Source of the DNA: Eubacteriales bacterium
GTDB taxonomy: Bacteria; Bacillota_A; Clostridia; Lachnospirales; Lachnospiraceae
Length of the DNA stretch: 37,460 nucleotides
Direction of reading: 5' to 3'
Assembly (NCBI GenBank): GCA_030527765.1
Contig: JAUNAE010000001.1
Coordinates: 1-37,460, forward strand
Below the pieces are notes generated by a model. That model was not told the origin of the DNA and made no database searches. It was given only the letters and a program-made list of their open reading frames with translations. Below, in pieces: positions 31,815 to 37,460 of the stretch (position 1 is the stretch's first letter; each line of letters starts with the position of its first letter). Position numbers and translations under genes: made by a program.

Positions 31815-31975
31815 GATGCCTGAAAATCAATGATTTCCGGCCAAAGCCACGGGTCTGTCTATGACCGCGTGATGGAAGGAAATCAGTCATGATCACAGGT
31901 ATCAGAAGAGTGCGTGCACCTCCGCTTCTGAGTTTGAAACCAAAAACAAGATTTCAAATTCAGGAGGAAAAGAAG

Positions 31976-32509
31976 ATGTACGTACAGCATCCATACAAAT
32001 ACGAAGGAAAATACTATGCAAAGATTGATGGAGTATTCTATGAGATCTCCAAGGAAGTAGCAAAGGTAATGCTCGCTGAGTATCGTAATGAGATTTATCG
32101 CAGTCGCAAGTGGGCACCGGAATCTGAGGAAGAGGATTTTGAGATGGAAGAACTGCAGTCACTGCAGGCAGAAGGAGAAGTTCCGAAGAAGAACAAGCGT
32201 AAGACAAAGAGAACGGAGATTCTTGATTGTGCATTCAGTGAAAACAGTGAGGGTCTTTCTGTAGCCGATTTGGCGGATGAAACACAGCAAAGTCTGGAGG
32301 AATTGATGATTCAGGAAGAAGAAAGCAGACTTCTTCACGACAATATCAGAAAGCTTACCAAGGAAGAGCAGTTCATCATCAAGTCCATTTATTTTGACGG
32401 TATGAAGCAGAAGGAAGTCGCTGAGGTGCTTGGTGTCACCAAGGGAGCTTTAAGTCAGAGAGTCGCCAATATTCTTAAGAAGATGCGAGCAATGTATTTA
32501 CGAGGATAA
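31976..32509 (+). CDS. Sigma-70-type factor of ICE type
   Basis: The ATG at 31976 follows AGGAGGAAAAG and is preferred to the in-frame ATG at 31889. Residues 1-45 (MYVQHPYKYEGKYYAKIDGV) are typical of Tn1549-like sigma proteins. A basic linker (KKNKRKTKR) follows. The C terminus is sigma region 4: LTKEEQFIIKSIYFDGMKQK, then VAEVLGVTKGALSQRVANIL. It should direct RNA polymerase to element promoters, probably those of excision or transfer genes. It lies directly before xis. Confidence 0.85.
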   Translation: MYVQHPYKYEGKYYAKIDGVFYEISKEVAKVMLAEYRNEIYRSRKWAPESEEEDFEMEELQSLQAEGEVPKKNKRKTKRTEILDCAFSENSEGLSVADLADETQQSLEELMIQEEESRLLHDNIRKLTKEEQFIIKSIYFDGMKQKEVAEVLGVTKGALSQRVANILKKMRAMYLRG

Positions 32510-32612
32510 AAATCAAATCTTTTGCTGTAATTCCTAAACTTTTTTCGACTTTTTTGTATTTAGAAAATGATAAGGGAAGCCCTTAAGAAATATAGAAAGC
32601 GAGAAATGAGAT

Positions 32613-32780
32613 ATGGACAAACGATGTTATTCCGTAGGAGAACTGCAGGAGATTTTAGGTGTAAGCAGGCAGTGTATCTATGAGCTGCTCAAGAAGAAAG
32701 AATTCAGTTGGGTGATGGTTGGCGGCAGGTACCGCATCTCCAAGAAAAGCTTCGATGAGTGGTTGGATCAGAATCAGTAG
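32613..32780 (+). CDS. xis: Excisionase
   Basis: A 55-residue winged-helix protein, MDKRCYSVGELQEILGVSRQ then CIYELLKKKEFSWVMVGGRY and RISKKSFDEWLDQ. This is the HTH_17/Xis fold that directs a tyrosine integrase to excise the element. It is short and not covered by long-ORF searches. The start at 32613 has a weak upstream GAGAAATGAGAT site. A strong terminator separates it from the multi-domain Xis-like protein and the integrase. Confidence 0.85.
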   Translation: MDKRCYSVGELQEILGVSRQCIYELLKKKEFSWVMVGGRYRISKKSFDEWLDQNQ

Positions 32781-32787
32781 CGAGAGT

Positions 32788-32833
32788 CGTTAGGATGTGA
32801 CATTCGGTCTGATGTGACATCCTAACGCTTTTT
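32788..32833 (+). terminator. Terminator after xis
   Basis: Perfect 11-bp arms CGTTAGGATGT (32788-32798) and ACATCCTAACG (32817-32827), extended inside by ACAT/ATGT, followed by CTTTTTC. Confidence 0.9.
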
Positions 32834-32871
32834 CTAAATATAAGTTACTGTATGACCAAGGAGGTATTGTC

Positions 32872-33849
32872 GTGTGTTATAACCCGTTAACCAAGGAAGA
32901 AGAATTTGAGGTGCTGTCCAAGGAAGTAGAACAGCGTAACGGATACAAGCGTCTGCCGTCACCGGAGAAGAAGTATATGTCCGTGCCGGAGATGGGGCGG
33001 CTTCTGGGACTGAAGAAAACAGGCCGCTACTGGCTGGTGCACCGGAAGTTCTTCAAGATGGAAATGGTTGCTGGAAAAATGATGGTGGAGCTAGAAAGCT
33101 TCGAGAAGTGGTATGCCAATCAAGTGAAGTATCACAAGATCACCGGTGAGGAGCCGGGCTTGGAGTTAAAGCAACGTTCCTATTCGGCAAGAGATATTGC
33201 AGAGATGCTGCATATCTCGGAGGGACATGTCTATGAACAGATGAATCGAGCCGGCGTAGAGTACATTCTGGTCGATTTCTGGAAACGTTATCCAAAGGAA
33301 GCATTTGACCAGTGGTATGCCAGTCAGGACAGGTTTCGCAATGAAGAAGATCGTGAGAAAGCGCAAAGCCTGTATGACAGCACTATGAGAATGCCGGAGA
33401 TGGCAAGACTTCTGGGGATTACCAGATCAGAGGTTTACCGGCTATTAGAAACATCAGATATTCTGAAAACCATTGAATTGGATGGACACAGAAGGGTGAC
33501 CAAGGAGAGCTTTTATGCCTGGTATGGCAGTCAGGACAAGTATCGCCTTGTCTCTGAACAGACAGCGAAGAAAGGGAAAAGAGAAAAGAATCGAAGTCTG
33601 GAAGCATACAGACATATGGTGGTCGATCGTGACGGTAACCGAAAAAATGTCGGAAATAAAGATTATTTGACGATGAAGGAAGCTGCCCTCATTGCAAATA
33701 CGGAAAGTTCTACCATCCATAAGTGGATCAAAACAGGAAAGATAGCAGCCGTTCAAGACAGCAATGTGATTCGGATCCCCAGAAAGCATTTTGAAGAACA
33801 GCTAAAACAGCGTAGAAAGAAGGAGGAAAAGCATGGCATCAATTGTTGA
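32872..33849 (+). CDS. Poly-excisionase: four tandem HTH_17 domains
   Basis: The GTG at 32872 has a perfect AAGGAGG site. The 325-residue protein contains four excisionase-type winged helices in a row: about 36-87 (MSVPEMGRLLGLKKTGRYWL), 104-158 (YSARDIAEMLHISEGHVYEQ), 172-225 (MRMPEMARLLGITRSEVYRL) and 265-315 (LTMKEAALIANTESSTIHKW). The first three share a F(D/E)xWYxxQxxY linker (EKWYANQVKY, FDQWYASQDRF, YAWYGSQDKY), so they are internal duplications. It overlaps the integrase by 17 bases and is co-translated with it. It probably binds several adjacent sites near att as an architectural factor. Confidence 0.82.
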   Translation: MCYNPLTKEEEFEVLSKEVEQRNGYKRLPSPEKKYMSVPEMGRLLGLKKTGRYWLVHRKFFKMEMVAGKMMVELESFEKWYANQVKYHKITGEEPGLELKQRSYSARDIAEMLHISEGHVYEQMNRAGVEYILVDFWKRYPKEAFDQWYASQDRFRNEEDREKAQSLYDSTMRMPEMARLLGITRSEVYRLLETSDILKTIELDGHRRVTKESFYAWYGSQDKYRLVSEQTAKKGKREKNRSLEAYRHMVVDRDGNRKNVGNKDYLTMKEAALIANTESSTIHKWIKTGKIAAVQDSNVIRIPRKHFEEQLKQRRKKEEKHGINC

Positions 33850-35230
33850 AAGAAGGAACAGATTTTGTGTCGTATACAGTTATAAGGACAAGACAGGAAA
33901 GCGCAGGCAGAAGTGGGAGACTTATAAGACCATGTCTGAGGCGAGAAAGCGAAAGAAGGAAGTCGAATATCGATCACTCACAGGGGAATTGGTTATTCCC
34001 ATCTGTAAAACCGTCAAGGATCTGTTCGATGAGTATGTAGCTTTATATGGGAAAGAAAAGTGGGCTTTGTCGACCTATTCGTCCAATTTGAGTACCATCA
34101 ACAACTATATTCTTCCGATCATCGGTGATGATAAGCTGGAGAATATCAATACGCGTTTTATTGAGAAGTATTACCAGAGGCTTCTCAGAACACCTGCGGT
34201 CATCAATCCGGCAACCGGGAAGCGTTCGTCAGAATTTGTCACGACCTCAACGATCCGTGATATCCATAAGATTCTCCGCAGCTGCTTTCAGCAAGCCGTG
34301 AAGTGGGAATTGATGGTAAAAAATCCGGTGATCTATGCGACCGTACCGAAGCATAAGGCTGAGAAACGTGAGATCTGGACAGCGGAAACCTTGATGCATG
34401 CCTTGGAAGTGTGTGATGACGAACGTCTGAAGATGGCTTTGAATCTGGCATTTTCCTGTTCCCTTCGTATGGGAGAACTGTTGGGCCTGACCTGGGACTG
34501 CGTGGATATCTCCGAAGAATCTATTGCTGAGAATCGTGCTTTTATCTATGTGGATAAGGAACTGCAGCGTGTGGACAAAGATGTGATTCAGGAACTGCAC
34601 GGAAAAGATGTGATCCTGATTTTTCCGGAAGAGAGCAAATTAACGAAGACCGTTCGCGTATTGAAGCTTCCAAAGACTGAGAGCAGCGTCCGTAAGATAT
34701 TTCTTCCAAAATCAGTAGCGGAGATGCTGGTAGAATGGAAAGCAGGACAGGATAAGATTAAGGAAACATTGGGTGATGAGTACCTTGACTATAATCTGGT
34801 TATGGCAACACCGTTTGGACTTCCAATCGGAGATGCAGCTATCCGTAAGTCTCTGAAAAATCTGATCAAGGAACATGATTTGCCACCGGTCGTATTCCAC
34901 AGTCTTCGCCATACCAGTGTTACCTATAAGCTGAAACTAAATGGCGGTGATATCAAAGCTGTTCAAGGAGACTCCGGACATGCACAGATCAATATGGTTA
35001 CGGATGTCTATTCGCACATTATTGATGATGATCGCAGAAAGAATGCGGAACTTTTTGAAGAGGCATTCTATGAGAAGAAAGAACTGGATCCGAGTATGCG
35101 TGCCAGTGCGATGGGAAAAACTGTAGAGCTTCCATCTGAGGTAGATGCAGAGCTTCTGGCAAAGGTGCTTTCCAATCCGGAAATGGCAGCACTCTTAACT
35201 ACACTGGCCAGATCTCTGGAAGGAAAATAA
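33833..35230 (+). CDS. int: Tyrosine integrase of the ICE
   Basis: A 465-residue tyrosine recombinase that integrates and excises the element. An N-terminal AP2-like arm-binding region (FCVVYSYKDKTGKRRQKWET) and a SAM-like core-binding domain (WALSTYSSNLSTINNYILPI) precede the catalytic domain with R212 (SCSLRMGELLGL), H356-R359 (HSLRHTS), H at GHAQ and Y393 (TDVYSHIIDD). The GHAQINMVTDVYSHI box is typical. It is the last gene of the recombination module; the element's right junction appears to lie 2.2 kb downstream in a tRNA. Confidence 0.93.
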   Translation: MASIVERRNRFCVVYSYKDKTGKRRQKWETYKTMSEARKRKKEVEYRSLTGELVIPICKTVKDLFDEYVALYGKEKWALSTYSSNLSTINNYILPIIGDDKLENINTRFIEKYYQRLLRTPAVINPATGKRSSEFVTTSTIRDIHKILRSCFQQAVKWELMVKNPVIYATVPKHKAEKREIWTAETLMHALEVCDDERLKMALNLAFSCSLRMGELLGLTWDCVDISEESIAENRAFIYVDKELQRVDKDVIQELHGKDVILIFPEESKLTKTVRVLKLPKTESSVRKIFLPKSVAEMLVEWKAGQDKIKETLGDEYLDYNLVMATPFGLPIGDAAIRKSLKNLIKEHDLPPVVFHSLRHTSVTYKLKLNGGDIKAVQGDSGHAQINMVTDVYSHIIDDDRRKNAELFEEAFYEKKELDPSMRASAMGKTVELPSEVDAELLAKVLSNPEMAALLTTLARSLEGK

Positions 35231-35265
35231 AAGAGAAGTTATATGGATTAGATGGAAAGAAATGA

Positions 35266-35293
35266 AATGGTGGTCAAGTTGGCCACCATTAAA
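35266..35293. repeat. 28-bp hairpin repeat, copy 1
   Basis: AATGGTGG and CCACCATT arms around TCAAGTTGG, followed by AAA. It recurs as a direct repeat with one mismatch at 36835 on the other side of fic. It may also terminate int transcription. Confidence 0.75.
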
Positions 35294-35628
35294 ATTTACG
35301 GAATAAAAAGCAAACAAAGAACCAAAATAAATTTGGCTTTCTATTTTGCTTCCCTTGATAAAATTTGGCTTCTTTGAAGAAAAAGTTTGTTTCTTTGGTT
35401 GATAAATTTGCTTTCTTTGGATGTACTAAGGAAAACAGAGAAATTAGTGATTTTATGTTAGAGAACGAACTTGTGAAGGATATACTGCATGGGATGATGA
35501 GGATAACTTTTATTGTGAATGGGAAGTTTAAACGGCTCCCAATAATTGCACAAAGTGCAAAAATGAGGAACAATAAAATTGAATAATTCAGACAGTCTAG
35601 AATTTAAAATTTCACATTACGCAATATT
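35294..35628. other. AT-rich space with imperfect repeats
   Basis: Three imperfect copies of GATAAA(A)TTTGGCTTTCTTTG-like sequence occur at about 35325-35343, 35357-35376 and 35401-35420. They could be integrase arm-binding sites or remnants. A 73-codon frame ending at 35586 has no ribosome binding site and is probably not a gene. Confidence 0.4.
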
Positions 35629-35629
35629 A

Positions 35630-35698
35630 TCTCCCAATCATATTGTTAATCTCCCAAAAATGATATAAAATTGGGAGAAAAGAAGTCATGCTGGGAGA
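35630..35698 (+). promoter_or_regulatory. fic promoter with four evenly spaced operator-like sites
   Basis: TCTCCCAA at 35630 and 35650, then the inverse TTGGGAGA at 35671 and CTGGGAGA at 35691: four octamers 20-21 bases apart, two in each orientation. The promoter TTGTTA (35644-35649), 17 bases, TAAAAT lies between them. Confidence 0.7.
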
Positions 35699-35715
35699 AA
35701 TGGAGATCGATAGTT

Positions 35716-36768
35716 ATGAAAGAATTTGATTATGAACATTTAAAAAATCGTACTTGGGATAATGAAATAATATTATATATAGCTAAAATATATGAATTTA
35801 AGGGACGTCAGGAATTATATACTAGACAAAAACCGGCAGAATTAGATCGTTTGATAGAAGTTGCTAAAATTCAAAGTACAGAGGCATCCAATCGAATTGA
35901 GGGAATAGTAACAACTACAGCACGCTTAAAACAGCTTGTAGAAAACAAAACAACTCCGAAAAATAGAGATGAAAAAGAAATTCTTGGATATAGGAATGCA
36001 TTAAATATGGTTCATGAAAGCTACTCATACATTCATTTGAATCCAAATCATATTTTGCAACTACATGGTGAGTTGCTTAAGTATACAGCATTTTCGTATG
36101 GTGGGAAGTTTAAGTCTACAGCAAATGAGATAGCGAAAACACTTCCGAATGGTGAAAAAGAAGTGATTTTTCAGCCATTAGAACCATATGAGACGCCAGA
36201 TGCAATTGAACAGATATGCAGTAATTACAGCAAAATGATTGAGAAGGAAGAATTGGAACCATTGATTCTTATTCCATGTTTTATTTTGGATTTTTTATGT
36301 ATACATCCTTTTAACGATGGTAATGGTAGAATGAGCCGTTTGTTAACATTGCTCTTGCTGTATAAGAGTGGATTTATGGTCGGTCAATATATTAGTATTG
36401 AAAAAGCGATAGCAGATACAAAGGATGAGTATTATGATGCGCTTGCAAGTAGTGACCAAGGATGGCATGATAATCAGCATGATCCTAAGGAATTCATTAA
36501 ATATATGCTTGGAGTCGTTTTGTCATGTTATCGTGAGTTTGAAAAAAGAATTTATGTATCAAGAGAATCAGGAGTTAAAATTAAATAATATTATATTTTA
36601 AAAATATATTTTATTAAACAAATAGGTATTTTTAAAAAGCAAGATGTATTGCTAGGCTGCCCTAGCATAGGAAGTTCTTCTGTGGAAGCAGCATTAAAAA
36701 AGCTTGTTGAAGAAGGTACAATTGCTAGAGAGGGTGCCGGACGAAAGACTTGCTATTATTTGATATAG
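35716..36768 (+). pseudogene. fic: Fic AMP-transferase with an in-frame stop before its winged-helix domain
   Basis: The Fic domain is intact: HPFNDGNGRMSRLL is the active-site HPFx(D/N)GNGRxxR motif, and the upstream SNRIEG fits the class II inhibitory helix (S/T)xxxE(G/N) that blocks the enzyme. The frame stops with TAA at 36586-36588 (290 residues). In the same frame, however, the sequence goes on as KQIGIFKKQDVLLGCPSIGS then SSVEAALKKLVEEGTIAREG and GAGRKTCYYL to TAG at 36766, the normal C-terminal winged-helix DNA-binding domain. Only one nonsense codon separates them. Fic proteins attach AMP to target proteins. ATG 35716 is chosen over TTG 35671; a GGAG site is 10 bases upstream. Confidence 0.85.
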
Positions 36769-36834
36769 TATTCTTAATATGCAATTTTCTTAGCAATATC
36801 GCAGTCTGAAAATAGAACAAGAACGATTCCGTTT

Positions 36835-36862
36835 AATGGTGGTCAAGTTGGCCGCCATTAAA
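36835..36862. repeat. 28-bp hairpin repeat, copy 2
   Basis: Same as copy 1 with one A to G change that keeps the hairpin as a G-U pair; here the arms extend to TTTAATGGTGG and CCGCCATTAAA. The two direct copies bracket fic 1569 bases apart. Confidence 0.75.
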
Positions 36863-37405
36863 CGTCAAGTAATTAAGATGACATCCTTGCGGTCTGAAAA
36901 AAGACGTGTTATAGGTATCATATCCGGAAAAACAGCTGCAAAAACCGAAGTGTTGGCTACCAAAATGATCAGTACGAAAGTTGTTCGCTTGACTGTTCAC
37001 CAACCGGGGAAGTAGCAGATCCGATGACAATTTAGCTCTCTGTCGCGCAAATTTGTATCTACACAAGATGCCGGTGGGAGTGTATAATATAAGTATATAG
37101 ATTGATTATACAGGTCAATAATTGAATAGAGTTATCAATTCCGCAAAGTACGGACTTGGTGGCCGATGCATCTATTGACACTGTGTTGAACACCCAACTT
37201 TTCATTTTTGGAAATTCGGGGTTGAGAACTTTTTTAGCTAATGCCAACATTTTGCAAACATATTTGGTTCAAACAGGGGTAATCTGAGAGCATATAGAAC
37301 CTGACAGTCAGGTGCCCACGATAGCTAAAAAAGCCCGTAAAATCAATGGTTTCAATGAATAATACATGACGGAAATATACTAGGAACAAGGTACGGGGTG
37401 CCTTG
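36863..37405. other. Gene-poor right end of the element
   Basis: About 540 bases of AT-rich sequence without a supported gene. A 45-codon frame at 36878-37015 (starting MTSLRSEKRRVIGIISGKTA) has no ribosome binding site; it might be a decayed recombinase start but the match is poor. An isolated TATAAT-like tract lies near 37083. No inverted repeats or target duplications of an insertion sequence were found. Confidence 0.4.
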
Positions 37406-37447
37406 CTCCTAAGCGAAGGGTCGGAGGTTCAAATCCTCTTGTCGACG
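37406..37447 (+). tRNA. 3' half of a tRNA, probably tRNA-Arg(CCU), at the element junction
   Basis: From the anticodon loop CTCCTAA (anticodon CCT at positions 34-36) the sequence gives the 3' anticodon arm GCGAA, variable loop GGGTC, T arm GGAGG-TTCAAAT-CCTCT, acceptor strand TGTCGAC and discriminator G. The 5' half is not present: the bases before the loop (CCTTG) do not pair with GCGAA, and no GTCGACA start is seen upstream. The tRNA is therefore cut at the anticodon loop by the element. CCA is not encoded. Confidence 0.65.
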
Positions 37448-37460
37448 CTGGACCTCGGAA

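Noticed and set aside
35325..35420. CRISPR array
   Set aside because: Repeats are imperfect, closely packed and without spacers of uniform length; no cas genes are present anywhere in the window.
35365..35586. 73-codon frame between int and fic
   Set aside because: Starts with TTG in repeat sequence, has no ribosome binding site and no recognised domain.
36878..37015. 45-codon frame resembling a recombinase N terminus
   Set aside because: The similarity is vague, the serine-recombinase YxRVS motif is absent and there is no ribosome binding site.
37370..37447. Complete tRNA gene
   Set aside because: No matching 5' acceptor strand or D arm is present; only the part from the anticodon loop onward folds as tRNA.

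Overview
The window is the integrase-proximal part of a large integrative and conjugative element (ICE) of the Tn1549/CTn type found in gut Clostridia. Codon use, purine-rich AGGAGG-type ribosome binding sites and the gene families (CD1108-type cell-wall hydrolase, DUF4315, DUF4366, TTRAP, DUF5688, small acidic and Tyr-rich ORFs) fit Lachnospiraceae (Bacillota). The host species cannot be named from the sequence.

Layout. 1-722 is the 3' end of a group II intron: the C-terminal HNH part of its reverse transcriptase/maturase plus RNA domains V and VI. It interrupts the conjugation ATPase gene virB4, whose last 68 codons follow (723-928). 933-7406 is the rest of the transfer module: two tiny membrane proteins, a three-domain cell-wall hydrolase, DUF4315, DUF4366 and topoisomerase III. 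7403-15316 is a surface module: a 1905-residue Cna-B repeat adhesin ending in an NPKTG sorting signal, with its own class B sortase and a DUF5688 protein. 15276-18230 holds establishment genes: RadC-like, ArdC-like zincin and TTRAP. 18220-18817 is a promoter, a SAM-I-type riboswitch, a strong terminator and then a 100-residue protein of unknown function. 18836-20505 is the MobP-type relaxase and MobC on the minus strand, followed by a candidate oriT. 20773-21966 carries small plus-strand genes including a HIRAN-like protein and SSB.

22143-27431 is an AT-rich cargo island with a restriction-modification system. Its N6-adenine methyltransferase appears split: the SAM-binding half is a separate 314-residue protein, and the NPPY half is fused behind a GIY-YIG nuclease and SF2 helicase. 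27854-32509 is regulatory: WYL regulator, small Xre protein, S24/LexA-like autoregulated repressor and sigma-like factors, with several terminators and a structured leader. 32613-35230 is the recombination module: a short Xis, a protein with four tandem excisionase-type domains, and a tyrosine integrase.

35231-37405 is AT-rich right-end DNA. It carries a fic gene with an in-frame stop before its winged-helix domain, under a promoter with four evenly spaced operator-like sites. At 37406-37447 the sequence becomes the 3' half of a tRNA, probably tRNA-Arg(CCU), joined to non-tRNA sequence at the anticodon loop. This is the likely attachment junction of the element.

How it fits together: integrase, Xis and poly-Xis excise the element; MobC and relaxase nick oriT; the VirB4-type secretion channel, wall hydrolase and TopB move the strand; the sortase-anchored adhesin probably aids mating contact. 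SSB and the RadC and ArdC-like proteins probably protect the incoming strand. The most unusual items are the SAM riboswitch controlling an unknown ICE gene, the split and fused restriction-modification system, a shared C-terminal motif on three otherwise unrelated establishment proteins, and the broken self-regulated fic gene.
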